DNA from: Liopterus haemorrhoidalis
Taxonomy: Eukaryota; Arthropoda; Insecta; Coleoptera; Dytiscidae
DNA: 64,000 nucleotides
Assembly (NCBI GenBank): GCA_963971575.1
Contig: OZ020611.1
Location: forward strand, 145,726,419-145,790,418
Direction of reading: 5' to 3'
Within the stretch, counting starts at the first letter, position 1, and each line of letters starts with the position of its first letter. The position numbers were made by a program, and so were the translations under genes. Shown piece by piece: positions 41,942 through 52,937 of the stretch. Under the pieces are notes generated by a model, which did not search any database, had not been told where the DNA came from, and was given only the letters and a program-made list of their open reading frames with translations.

Positions 41942-43251
41942 CAAAGTGTCTCAAAAGAAATTGTATATTTATTTAGCTTACTGCGTGAACGCAACGTATC
42001 CGAGGGGCGCGGGGGTTATGTTAATCGGTAGCCTGGCTCTTGGGAATTCAGTCGCTATAAAGCGTTTCTCGGGAGCAGACCGCGCGTTATGCGTGCGAGA
42101 GTTTTACAAAAACGGTGATTCGGCGACTGTAGCGCGTAGAAAATTCTGCAGTATTCGAGGTTTTCGCCACTTAAATGATGCGCCTAGCATTCCTCTCATT
42201 TGACATTGGGTTAAAAAGTTTGAAGAGACTGGTACAACGCTGGATAAATCAAAATCCGGGCGACCTAGGTCATCAAGAACGGTAGAAAACGTGGAGAATC
42301 TTAATCAGTCTGTTCGTGACGACCCGAACCTTTCAATTCGGAAGCGCGCAAGTGCTTTAAATGTGCATAGATCATCATTACATCGCATTATGCACAAAGA
42401 CCTAAAGCTGCACCCCTACAAAATTCAATTGGTGCAAGAATTAAAGCCCCAACATGCCAGTCAGAGGCTTAATTTCGTAAATCAGGTGATTGAGCGATTT
42501 TCAACGTTTACCAACATTTTTTTTTCGGATGAAGCTCATTTTCATCTTAATGGCCACGTAAATAAGCAGAACTGCCGCTACTGGAGTGCAACGAATCCGA
42601 AACGCAAACATCAGAAACCCCTACATTCGCCTAAAGTGACCGTATGGGCTGCGATGTCGGCGCGAGGAGTTATCGGCCCTTACTTTTTTGAAGACGAAAG
42701 GGGGCGTGCAGTTACAGTGAATTCAGAGCGTTATGTGGAGATGTTAGACAACTTCTTGGTACCTGAACTGCAAAACTTTCCTGGCTATAACCAAAGAACA
42801 TGGTTCCAACAGGACGGAGCAACTTCACACACGTCCAATATGTCTCTGCCACGTGTTCGTGAAATTTTCTCAGGCAAATTGATCTCCCGGAGAGGTGACA
42901 TAAATTGGCCTCCACGCAGTCCAGATTTAACCCCTATGGACTTTTTCCTATAGGGTTATCTTAAATCTAAAGTTTACGCCAATAAACCGACTTCACTGGC
43001 GCATTTGAAAGAAAATATCCGTCACGAAATGGCAGCCATCACTGAGTCCACCTGCCGAGACGTCATAAGTAATTTTACTGTTCGATTAAATGAGTGCCGA
43101 GAACGCGAGGGTCTACATTTAGACGATATTATTTTTAAGAAATAAATCCCCAAAAAGTGTATTTTAATAATTAATAAACATTTTTTCTATATACGGCTTA
43201 CTTTTTTTTTAATCGATCCACTAAATATAAAATTTCTTTTGAGACACCTTG
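41942..43251 (+). mobile_element. DD41D transposon, nearly intact, inserted in the mini-me-like repeat
   Basis: Ends are 'caaagtgtctcaaaagaaat' (41942) and the inverse of 'atttcttttgagacaccttg' (to 43251), flanked by TA at 41,940-41,941 and 43,252-43,253. Joining the flanks at one TA restores 'ggttgTAtaag', which matches 'agttgTAtaag' of the uninterrupted repeat (reverse complement at 12.5 kb). The 1,310-bp element carries one transposase gene with two nonsense codons and no frameshift. Confidence 0.92.
42018..43145 (+). pseudogene. DD41D transposase with two in-frame stops
   Basis: A single frame runs from before 41,937 to TAA at 43,143, broken by TGA at 42,201 (LI-stop-HWVKKF, probably a former CGA Arg) and TAG at 42,951 (FFL-stop-GYLKSK, normally Trp). 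HTH1 includes RALCVREFYKNGDSATVARR; HTH2 includes SIRKRASALNVHRSSLHRIM. The catalytic blocks are FFSDEAHFHLNG, WFQQDGATSHT and SPDLTPMDFF. Forty-one residues lie between the second aspartate and that of PMD. It ends LHLDDIIFKK. The start at 42,018 (MLIGSLALGN) is a choice among several Met codons. Both stops are single-base changes, so decay has barely begun. Confidence 0.88.
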
Positions 43252-43330
43252 TATAAGAGTGCCAAATTTTAACTTTCTATATTTAGCCGTTTAGCTACAA
43301 TTTCTACACATTGTGACACATTTCGATACA
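43252..43330 (-). repeat. mini-me-like repeat, right part after insertion
   Basis: 'gtgccaaattttaactttct' and 'tttagccgtttagctacaat' continue the repeat interrupted at 41,941. Confidence 0.7.
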
Positions 43331-44207
43331 TGAGTGATGTTAAAATCCCTAAAAAAATGACTTTTATTTTTAGTTGTTTAGTTTCTATTCAATAAGTATA
43401 TAATTTTTATTTCCTGGGAGTTACCAATTCTGTGTACGCCTGGATTGGTATTATCCAACTACTTTAACCCTAGATAAGTTTTTTTTTTCTTTAATTGAAT
43501 GTAGTTAAAATTTAGGGGTATCTTGTTGAGTGCACTCAAGTTGTGTGCATGGAGAAGAGTTAAGTGCTGTCAGTCAAGACGGCCAATGTTAATTTAGTCG
43601 TAAATGCTTGTGCAAGGTGCAGTTCGCCTCTATCAACCTCTGTGACCTGCTTTATTTCACTCCGTATACCAACACTTCCCTCCTCTAGCCTCTAGTCACT
43701 GCCCTCTTCTAACAACTTTGTTTCCTCCTCAGAACCATCCCTTCCCTAGAGTCCAGCCTCGTCCTACGCTCACACAGAGTTGGCTTTAGATACATTTTAC
43801 GATTGTAAATAGTAAATAAACTAATACAACAATATTAAATAAATGCACAGTTTTCTTAGTCAAAGCTTATGAGATGTCAGTTGATTAGTATGTTATCAAG
43901 ACTGTAAAATAGAAAAGGATATGGGAGGGAGGTCAAAGACAAAACAAAATTAATATTTATGTTCGGTTAATGCTCCGTATGATCCCTCCAGCTTAAATTA
44001 AATCTAGGCTGTATGTTTGGAATAGAGTATATTAATAAGTAACGTTAGAAACGAGAAGGCGTGGCCGCAAGAGCGGGGAGCCAATAGTAATCATTCATGC
44101 ATCTGTAGTTGACGGAGAAATACGCGTTTTTAACATGACAATACGTCGGAATATAACTGATATTTTTGGGACTCTTTATGAAGTTAATGTTTTTCAAAAT
44201 ATGTATA
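43331..44207. other. No gene recognised
   Basis: 43,630-43,790 is pyrimidine-rich and less AT-rich than the surroundings. No open frame or repeat recognised. Confidence 0.4.
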
Positions 44208-45160
44208 CTTCGAGGGCTACCTTTTTTTACAAAAACTAAGAAGGATTTTTTTTTTTTGAACTAACTGTTTTATTTCTTTTCAAAATATTTGCCTTTAAGA
44301 TTTATAATTTTTGCAAGCGTCCAAACCAATTCTCGAAACATTTGTTCCACTCTGAAGTTGGTATATCAGAAACATGGTTTTCGAAGACTTCTACAGCTTC
44401 TTGAAGTGATGAAACGCTGTTCACGAATTTTTTGTTTGTCATTGGGGAATTCGTGAAGTCGGTAGGGGATAAATCAGGTGAATACGGGCAATGAGACATT
44501 AATTCGATGTTTTTCGCCTTCAAATATCAATTGTTTGACATACTGTGTGGGAACTTGCATTGTCATGATGCGACTTTTTTGGTTGTTTTTCCTGATTTTT
44601 TCGATAACTTCTGGCAAATATATTGTTGTATATCATTCAGCGTTAACAGTTCTCCGTCCCTCTAAAGGAATGGTTGCGACATGTCCAGTACAACCGAAGA
44701 AGCAAACGATCATTTGCTTAGAAATGCTACGTGAACGAACAACTTTTGTGGGTTTCGGTTCATCTTGGAAGACTCAAACAGTGGATTGTTGCTTAGTTTC
44801 CGGTTCATATGCATAAATCTAAGTTTCGTCACCCGTAATGATGTTGTATAAGGATTTTGCAGTGCCTAGGTTGAATTTTTTAGCATTCCCTTACACCAAT
44901 CAACACAAGCCAAATTATACTGAATCCATCGGGAACAAATCTTTTTGACAGCTTAATGTTCATGCAAAATTGAATGTATTGCAGTCTGCGATATGCCAAA
45001 GGATGCCTCTATTTCACAGTAAGTTACATGCCGATCTTTTTCAATCATTTTCCGCACAACATCGATGTGTTTTAGAATCACAACCGAGTTTGATCGACTT
45101 TCACGAGATTCATCGCTGACAGACGCACGCCGTTTGTAAAAACATAAAAGGCAACCCTCG
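44208..45160 (-). mobile_element. mariner family V, copy 3, with 5' deletion
   Basis: The right end 'aaaggcaaccctcg' (to 45160, then TA) is the 5' TIR in minus orientation. The left end 'cgagggctaccttttttt' (from 44,211) is the 3' TIR. The transposase, in broken frames, reads KRRASVSDESRESRS, DVVRKMIEKDRHVTYCEIEA, AVKKICSRW, NIITGDET, ETKQQSTVWVFQDEP, CFFGCTGHVATIPL, ESKNNQKSR-type second-aspartate region, LPVFT and ELVWTLAKIINLKGKYFEK. Leader and HTH1 are deleted, so TIR and mid-HTH are almost adjacent. It retains both ends and may once have been mobilisable. Confidence 0.8.
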
Positions 45161-45816
45161 TATAAATCATTGAAAACAGGAAAAAATTCCAAATGAGACA
45201 GATAGGTACTGTTTATCAAGTTTCAGATTTTTCTGTCCTAAATTTTTGCCAACTAAAACTAACGTAATTATTTAGTTTATATGAAGGTGCATATTACCTT
45301 ATGCCCCCCCCCAATTTTCCCAATTAATATTGTGTATTCATTGTGAATGCGTTTATAGAGTACATTCACTATGAGCTCTAGTAGGTATGTATATGGAATT
45401 TGAGCCTTGATATCATTTAAATTTAAAATATTTCATTGTTTAAGTTTTTTTTTTTTTTTTTTAATAGGTTCGTTAATACGAGCTTGCTAACAAACACATC
45501 AAATAATTGTTTATTTCAGTTTTAAATAAAAAAATTAAGGAATAAGACTGAATCGTAAATGTTATGCTTTGAAAGAAACGGGTGGCGTTTCGCCAAGGCC
45601 AAATCTTATTCTAACTATTATGCGCCTTCTCTCTAAACAGTTGGTCTTGGTGGAACTGTACGGAACATTAACCTTATGTTCTGTCAAATCTTCTTATTTT
45701 TTTATTTCTCTCACAATACAATAAAATATATATTATAAAATAAATATATTTATTTAAATGTATATTAAATATATCAGGGGATGATCCTGACGAATCATTA
45801 TGATAAAAGTTTTTCT
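45161..45816. other. No gene seen
   Basis: AT-rich DNA with a T-run at 45,447-45,462. Confidence 0.4.
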
Positions 45817-45820
45817 TTAA

Positions 45821-46130
45821 GGCTCGCGCACATAGTATGGATCGCAGCGCATCGCATTGCAATAAAAAGATCCGCACGGATCGGTTTCATATATTTTATA
45901 GGAGACAGCGCACATTGCTGACGGGGCGCATCGGGCCGCAGCGGAGAGCATTGACGGATCGCTCGGCGTATTATTGCGCCTAGCCCGCTGCGGCCCGTCC
46001 TTCCACTCCACAGTGTGCGGCGACAGGCGGTAAAATCTTGTGTTGCAATGGGACGCGTTACAACATTTTTGTGATGCGATCCGTCTCCGATCCGTCGTTG
46101 TGATCCGATCCGTCTCTAGGTGCGCGAGCC
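45821..46130. mobile_element. CpG-rich MITE with TTAA target duplication
   Basis: TTAA at 45,817-45,820 and 46,131-46,134 flanks ends 'ggctcgcgcacatag' and the inverse of 'ctaggtgcgcgagcc'. The 310-bp body is strikingly GC-rich and repeats GGATCG/GATCCGT-type motifs near both ends. TTAA duplication points to piggyBac-like mobilisation, though the terminal bases are not the usual piggyBac CCC. Open frames across it arise from base composition. Confidence 0.75.
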
Positions 46131-46134
46131 TTAA

Positions 46135-47876
46135 ATTGTCATGTAGGTAAAATAAATGAATTTCATGGAACGTTATCAAATTTTTTTGATTTTAAATACT
46201 GACACGTTTATAGAGTTTTTACTTATATTTGAAAAAATATGTGAGTTTTATATATAATTTTCCATATTTTAAAACTCTCAAGCTCGTATTTACAACTAAT
46301 TAGTAGACACATGACCTTCCACAAACATTAATCATCGTCTTGATAACTGCATGTCACAGGCTGACGATAGACTTACTTAAATAAAAATGCGAAACGTCCC
46401 ATGAATTAATTAATCTATTTTACCTACATGACGATTTAAGAAGAAACACTTTTATTACATTAAATATATATATATATATATTCAAAATAAAGTTAATTGA
46501 ATATACCGGGCGTTTTTAGGAATTGTTTAAGCGTTGTTAACTTCTTTGTTATAAGAGATACGAAGGAGCTTAAATTAAGAGAGATGAAGTATTTTACCCT
46601 ACAAATAATAGTATTAAATTGGAAAAACAATTGAACATCAAATAAATAAATTATTTCAAATAAATATTTTTTTTTTGTAAATTAAAAACCTTTTTTAGTC
46701 TGTCGCAAAGAAAATGTATTTTTCTTTAGTAAATCTTGAGGGCATTATGGATATAAACCCAATACTAAAACAGTTTTATAATATAAGTTACTCATTTTGT
46801 AATAAGTAACTAATAGGACAACTTAATTTTTTATATTTTTATATTTTTTTATAGTTATAGTATCGTGGTGGAAATTTTAAAAGGGCACCTTTCAAAATAT
46901 TTGTCAATTAATGCACATTAATGTTTATGAAAATTTATGTTAATGACGAGTTTGTAAAAAAATTAAATATATAGCTATTAGAAAAATAAACAAGTGAATA
47001 TAATAAAATTTAACCAGAAATTGAAAAGCCAGATTGACAAATTCACTTGGATCCTTAAAAGTTAATTTACAGCGCAACAATCAACAAAGTCATTAGATCT
47101 ATGGTCAATGTCAGCTTAGAAAAATGTGTGTAAGAAGATATGAGATGTTTGTTCTTGCATCGGATTTGTTTAGAACATCATCCCTATTACAATGTTAAAA
47201 TATTGTTTTTAGTCCAAGTTGACAGATGTTCAGTATCGTACATTGTATTTCATAATATCATAGTCTTCGAGCACAGATAATATTATTCGAGAATATTGTA
47301 TATGCATCGAAATATATATTATTTATAAGGTATATTTTGTTATTATTTACATATTTAGACTTTTATTTATTGAATTTATGTATCTTGTTTTTACGCAATT
47401 ATATATTTTTTAAGTGATCTGACATATAAATATTTTTTGACACGACAATTAACAAATCCAGAAAGAGGACTAATGAGACCAATGAGGACAGGATGAGGCC
47501 AAAAGACAGCCCAGTTGCTAGTGCCCAAAGAAGAAGTTATTGATATAATTTTTAGACCTTCATAATACATATATTTTTAATTTTTATTTACAATAAATAT
47601 TTAAATTAGCCCTAAATCTAAATGAATTTAGATTAGAAACTTTAGCCCTGAAGGTATATTGTTTGTGTTATTGTTTTATTTAAACTCTTTTAGCCAAATC
47701 TATCTTTTTGTATATAATACATATTTTTTTTAAATTAAATATTTTTAACTTTTTCAAATTTCCCATTATACTGAATTTATGTCGTATATACATCTTACGT
47801 AAATATATTATCTGCCTTATTTATTCAATATATTTTTAACTAATTCCTTTTTTATATTACAAAACTTTATATTACT
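46135..47876. other. AT-rich DNA, no gene seen
   Basis: Contains a (TA)n tract at 46,467-46,482. 47,459-47,530 is a purine-rich strip resembling a LINE end only vaguely. Confidence 0.4.
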
Positions 47877-48185
47877 TCACAGATATTCATTTATTGTTCC
47901 GGATGAGCTTGTCAATTTTTTTAATGTTCCCAGGATTCGCAGCAGACGTTGGACGGGCCTGCGGCAAGTGTAACACACATGTCCACAGTGAAAGGATTTG
48001 CAATCCAACATAGTTCTGAGTGATACACACTCTTTCTCAAGCTGTTTTTGTAGGCTCTGATGAATCTCGGTCGCTTTTGCACCTTCGTCGAAAAGAAAAT
48101 TAATACTTACACGTTGTGCAATTGAATATGAAACATCCTCGGACGTCATCATTAATAAAATTGACAGTATTGATACAAACAAGTT
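47877..48185 (-). pseudogene. mariner transposase N-terminal relic
   Basis: The minus strand reads SYSIAQRVSINFLFDEGAKA, TEIHQSLQKQ, EKECVSLRTMLD, then in another frame TSAANPGNIKKIDKLIRNNK and a stop. That is HTH1 and the start of HTH2 of a mariner transposase family differing from the others here. The catalytic domain is absent and no TIRs were found. Confidence 0.7.
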
Positions 48186-48570
48186 GCAGTTATTTATTAC
48201 ATTAGCTAACAAGGCCACTATGTTGAAAATGAAACCTTTTTGCAGTAGCTCTTTAATTACCTTTAGAAAAAAATAAATTGTAGGTCAATTTTGAACATGA
48301 CTCGTAGTTTGAGTAAATAGATATTTGAAATTTTCTTTGGTTGTTTTCTTTTACTTTAGTTTATGGTAATGGAGATGAAGTTATAACAACGTATACAAAC
48401 ATTCTCTATCCGGGTTTCAATTCCGGAACTGTCGGCAGCCAAAGCAGGATTGTTACCTTTGAGCTACCAATGCCGGTTTAATAAGCATTACTACGCATCA
48501 AATTTAGAGATAGAGTAGTTACATGCAATAAATTGAGTTAGTTGCTACATAAACAAGCGGTCATTCCATG
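48186..48570. other. No gene; weak tRNA-like strip at 48,415-48,485
   Basis: On minus, 'attggtagctcaaaggtaac' and 'ggaattgaaacccgg' resemble A and B boxes of a tRNA-derived SINE, but no tail or cloverleaf is convincing. Confidence 0.25.
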
Positions 48571-48600
48571 TGGTAAATCATTTACCGATACGATAAACAT

Positions 48601-49404
48601 ATGACAATCGGCCTATATGTCAAACTGCGCATTCACCTATTGCTATTCTATCGATATTCAGTATACCATCAGAATATTGTGATCAGACACTGTTATCCTT
48701 CGGGCAACTATGATTTCAGAGTTACGACCACACAGTCTGCCATAAGCATCGACTCTTTTACATGTCAAAATAATAAAAACCAAATTAACGTGAATAAAAA
48801 TATGAAACTTTTAAACTTTAGGTGTTACAGAGATGAAGAATATAATAAACTTATTTATAACTATGAAATATTTTCTGTCGGACAGAAATCATCGCAGGCT
48901 AGAGTACAAACACAGTTACAGAAATTTCACGCCACTAATTACTTCAAACAACTCCATAATGTTTATAAATTACATTCGAGACTGGCTGTCAGAGGTGTAA
49001 ATAGCCTATGGCCGATTTCACACTTTTATCTTAAGAATTTAATTTTTGTTGCGACCGTATCAAAAAAAAAAAAATCTTTTTTATTATCTAGTACTAGCCA
49101 AAATGTAAATCGTTTTCGGTCTAGGCCGATTCGCTTATTCTTTTGTTCGCTGGATGCTAGAGCCATCTATGTGTCATTTCTTAAGTTACAAGATCTCCAT
49201 GATTACACGGAAACAACTGACAACCGAACTAATAACACAGCGTTATTATTAGCTAATGCCCGAGCAAATATATTAACATTAAAACGTCACGGGAGGTGTA
49301 AATCTTCAACTCTGGCGGAAGGCTATGTTGAAGATTCCATTTCAAGTAAACCCCTTTCCAGTTCGGAACCCCCGCCCATATTTCGGAATGTATTTTTGGT
49401 CTGA
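48601..49404 (+). CDS. Unassigned 267-aa frame; C-terminus resembles Crypton-type tyrosine recombinase
   Basis: This is the longest open frame in the window and improbable by chance in DNA this AT-rich. The last 70 residues hold LLLANARANILTLKRHGRCK followed by SSTLAEGYVEDSI. In Crypton and related tyrosine recombinases the C-terminal end has HS.RRT.A..LA..GA....LKRHGGWKS...AEGY.E.S, where the first His/Arg pair, the second His and the final Tyr are catalytic. Here the second His (in LKRHG) and the Tyr (AEGY) are present. The expected HxxR is replaced (TDNRTNNTA) and the Trp is Cys. The N-terminal 190 residues are not recognised. The chosen Met follows a TAA nine codons upstream; a spliced start is possible. 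It may be a decayed Crypton or a chance frame with a recombinase tail. Confidence 0.45.
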   Translation: MTIGLYVKLRIHLLLFYRYSVYHQNIVIRHCYPSGNYDFRVTTTQSAISIDSFTCQNNKNQINVNKNMKLLNFRCYRDEEYNKLIYNYEIFSVGQKSSQARVQTQLQKFHATNYFKQLHNVYKLHSRLAVRGVNSLWPISHFYLKNLIFVATVSKKKKSFLLSSTSQNVNRFRSRPIRLFFCSLDARAIYVSFLKLQDLHDYTETTDNRTNNTALLLANARANILTLKRHGRCKSSTLAEGYVEDSISSKPLSSSEPPPIFRNVFLV

Positions 49405-49829
49405 AAAATATCTGACATGATGAATACTAATAAAAAGTTTTTTCTTTCGTAAATTGTTCTGAACTGTGTCATCAACAAAACTATATAATTTGAGTTAACA
49501 AATATATTCTGAAAGTTCATTTGCATTTCTTCAGTGTACTCGGAACTCAAAAAAATTATTTTAAAACTTTATTTTACGAGTTTAACAAATTATTACATTT
49601 AAAAACAAAACTGCTAATAAGCTGTCAGAACTTGTTTACAACTTCCGGGCCTTAATGACTTCATTTTACAGCCGTCAAAGTTTCAGTTTTCATTTTTACC
49701 TTTCTCTCTAAATGGAGAATCACGGCTGTGAATAGTGTAGTGAAATAATTGAACAATGAACTTTTCTAATTCACAAAATGCTTTCAATGATGATTTTTTA
49801 AAATGGCTAACTTCTTGGACCAGATATGA
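49405..49829. other. No gene recognised
   Basis: AT-rich DNA between the Crypton-like frame and a LINE. Confidence 0.4.
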
Positions 49830-51190
49830 CCCGAGGGCCGTTATTGAGCAATGTCTTGTATGAAGATTTCTTGGTTATATCTCTTCTTTCTAGTAGTTTT
49901 TCCCAGTAAGGAGGAGTCGTGACGCGTGTAGCTACGGAGTCAGCTTGTATTTTCAATCTCTCATTATGTCCGTCGGTATTCTGCATTTTTGAGGCTGACT
50001 ACTTCTAGTTTAGAACCGCTGTAGTCTTTTATTCGTTCTATCCAGATTTATGGAGACCTTCCTTGTGGGCTGGACCTTCAATTTTGCCCTGGATGACCAT
50101 TTTTTCTAGGTTGTCAAAAGTTCTTTGTGACACATGACCGAAATACTGAAAGATTCTTTGCTGAACACGCGTGGAGAGTCTGGTTGGAATTGAATTTCTT
50201 CTATAATTGAAGATTAGTACGCTTTGCAGTCCACGGTTTCACCACATGCGCCTCCAGCACCATAACTCAAAGAAGCTTATTATACTCTTATCTATTGCTT
50301 TTAATATCCTGGATTCCGCAGCATAGAGGGCAAGAATCGAAAGACCAAAGATTGGACCTGTTTATTTTTGTCTTAAGCTGATTAATGGTGTTCTTGTTTT
50401 TCCATATTCTTGTTAGTTTGGTCAAAGCACACTTGTTTAGAGCAACAAGATATTTTATTTCCTTTGTGCATCCACCCTGGTTAGAAATGACATATCTCAG
50501 GTCGAGAAACGTTCCATGACGTCTAAACCAAGCAAAGTACGAACGTTAGTAGTGTACCAGCTGTTACTGATCATTAGCTTAGGTTTGTATTTGTTTAGTC
50601 GTAGACCTAGTTCTTCACTTGCTTACTCAACTTTAGCTATCATGTTTTCAATTTCTTTCTCATACTTAGCAATGAGCGTGGTGTCGTGCCCATAACGTAG
50701 GTTATTTATTCTTCGACCACCAATAACTACACCTCCTTGCCATTGATTCAAGGGATTTCTCATAACATCCTCCGTAAATATTAAATAAAAGCGGGGAGAG
50801 AGTGCACTCTTGTTGCACATCTTTGCTAAACATAAAACTGGATGAGATTTTGCCGTCGATCTTCTCTACGCGGCTTCGTAGAGATTTTTTATTATCAAAA
50901 TGAAAAGTTCAAGAACGCCCATTTTTTCGCAGTATAGACTACAATTTGCTCTACAATCGAAAGCTTTCGAATAATCAAGAAAGCACAAATTGGTGAGTAC
51001 ATTGAACTTCCTGGTTTTCTCCATAATTTTTCGGAGACTCATAATTTGCTGTCTCGTACCTCAGCCTTTTACAAAACAGGGTTCGGGTGGTATTTCATAT
51101 CCAAGATAAGTCTTTCCTGCAGGATGTTAAGCATTAGTTTAAATCTCACAACTCCTTGTGAAACCTATTTTGTGGAAGGTGATGAGTACT
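49830..51190 (-). pseudogene. RTE-like LINE, RT domain through C-terminus, decayed
   Basis: The minus strand, from 51,190 downward across many frame breaks, reads QQIMSLRKIMEKTRKFNVLT, LCFLDYSKAFDC (RT block with catalytic Asp), LILIIKNLYE, SALSPRFYLIFTEDVMRNPL (QG..LSP block) and GGRRINNLRYGHDTTLIAKY. The last is the RT YADD box mutated to YGHD. The thumb and C-terminal sequence follow with RRNSIPTRLSTRVQQRIFQY, FGHVSQRT and KIEGPAHKEG. Domain order is preserved over about 1.35 kb but the catalytic box is destroyed. Endonuclease sequence was not found upstream. Confidence 0.75.
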
Positions 51191-51208
51191 GAGTTCCAGT
51201 CCATCGGC

Positions 51209-51304
51209 CATATCCCCGGACATTTTCCTAATCATTTTTCCGGCCATTTTCTCGACTATTTTCCTGACAATTTTCTCGGCCATTGTCCCAGTCATTTTTG
51301 GTTA
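51209..51304. repeat. 12-bp minisatellite, about eight units
   Basis: Units such as CATTTTCCTAAT, CATTTTTCCGGC, CATTTTCTCGAC, TATTTTCCTGAC, AATTTTCTCGGC and CATTGTCCCAGT follow each other in exact 12-bp register. The repeat lies immediately beside the LINE's RT start and would encode a four-residue Lys/Met-rich repeat on minus. Confidence 0.85.
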
Positions 51305-51569
51305 TATCTAGAAAACCCTAAATAGTTAACTTCTTAACGCATGAATTAATTTAAAGATTTTTTTTATAAAAGCCCATAAATATACATATAAGTAGATATT
51401 ATGGCAACTTTATTTTTTACTGTTATATCTTAGAATTATATCTTAAGATAGGAATGTATTAAATAGAATGGTCGGGTGTAACGACCATCGCACGAAAAAT
51501 ATATTCCTGTCGCGTATACATTTGTAGAAAAGATACGTTGCGAATTGCAGTGTTCGGTGTTAAGGGATC

Positions 51570-51732
51570 AATTTTTTTTTTTTTTAATTTTTGAATTAGC
51601 TACTATGACCATTATCCAGAAGATGCATTTAATTTTTGAAAAATCCATGCCATAACCGGGATTCGAACCCGAGCCCTCATGGTCTAGAAGCCAGTGCATC
51701 GCTACACTAACCACTACGCCATGGTGACCGGC
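51570..51732 (-). mobile_element. tRNA-derived SINE, Arg(TCT)-like head
   Basis: On minus, 'tggcgtagtggttagtg' (A box), 'ggcttctagacc' (anticodon-loop TCT position) and 'cgggttcgaatcccgg' (T arm with B box) are in tRNA order. Acceptor strands do not pair, so this is not a functional tRNA. A T-run at 51,571-51,585 is the poly(A) tail on minus. Confidence 0.65.
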
Positions 51733-51839
51733 AAAGGGATTAACTTAAAAATGAGTTAATGCATGTTTTAACTACTATGCAACTTATGTTCCATCCTATA
51801 GATTTCTGGTGAATATTTATTAGAAAAGATGTCCGCAAA

Positions 51840-52425
51840 AGCATTATCACACACCATTAGTCAATAGTGAATACGGATAACGATGACTCCATAAAGCAAG
51901 GGAAACATATCTCATTACTATGCATACCATCTCACATGGGCATCAGCGGCAATGAAATCGCAGACGCCACCGCCAAAGAAGCAACCGCACATGCAGAAAC
52001 TAAGATACTGATCATTTACACGTTCTGAAACTATTCAAGAAAAAAGATCTTGCAAGAATGGAACAAGGCATGGCCTAACATATAGAATAATAAACTAAGA
52101 GAGATTAAAGAAAATCCAAATCTATGGCATGCACCTAAAAACAGAAGAGAGAAAATCGTTATACCGAGATTACGGATAGGTTATAAGTGTTACACATACA
52201 CACACACTCATTTAATAAAATAAGAAACTCCAAAAGAATTCAACTTTTGCCGTGTACCACTTACAGTGCAGCACCTACTAATAGAATGTCTGAATACAGA
52301 AGAGAACGATAGAACCACCAGATCCCCAACACCCTAAAAGACGCTCTACAATGATAGAACCAAAAGTAAAAACATCATAAAATTTTTAATAGAAATACTA
52401 ATTTTCAAACAAATTTAATGTATTG
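51840..52425 (+). pseudogene. Jockey/R1-like LINE: RNase H end and C-terminal region
   Basis: The plus strand reads KQGKHISLLCIPSHMGISGN followed by EIADATAKEA, the RNase H block with the catalytic Asp. It continues with ILQEWNKAWP, REKIVIPRLRIGYKCYTYTH, THLIK and PLTVQHLLIECLN. The 'RLRIGH...H.....C......H.L..C' pattern is the usual end. KNIIKFLIEILIFKQI closes the frame near 52,420. A few stops and frameshifts are present and there is no RT upstream, so it is truncated. Confidence 0.8.
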
Positions 52426-52469
52426 TATTATATAAACATATGAATATTAATAAAAATGTATACTATATA

Positions 52470-52886
52470 TGAGTTCCGTCTCAGTAAAGTTGGCCCAACT
52501 ATTTAAATCATGAAAATTGTGAATATATGTTAAAATAAAGTAAATATAATTTAAGATAAATGGTTTTTATTATAACAGTACTTTGTTAAAAGTATTTCAC
52601 TAAATATTTTCCGATATTTTCAATTATAAGTTATAATATATCCAGGAGAGAAGACAGCATGGAAAGATAAATCATGCAAGGGATAGTAGATAGTCGTCGA
52701 TCGAGGCAGATATCCTAATTCCGGATCCACCAAATGAAGCTATAAGTCAACCACATACTACAAGGAACTACACATTTGGGCAAAGATCAAGAAGCGTAAG
52801 CTCCAAAAAGGAAAACTATTGTGCCGACATGACGCCACCAAATCCCCTGTAAGGCAATAGATCGAAAAATAAGAAAGAAAGAAAAT

Positions 52887-52937
<51 letters not shown>

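Noticed and set aside
45817..46179. 120-residue GC-rich frame on minus
   Set aside because: It spans the CpG-rich MITE; the absence of stops follows from high GC content.
48415..48485. tRNA-like or SINE head on minus
   Set aside because: Weak A and B boxes only, no tail and no cloverleaf; kept only as a remark.
51646..51730. Functional tRNA-Arg(TCT)
   Set aside because: The T arm is good but the acceptor strands do not pair and a poly(A) tail follows, so it is a SINE head.
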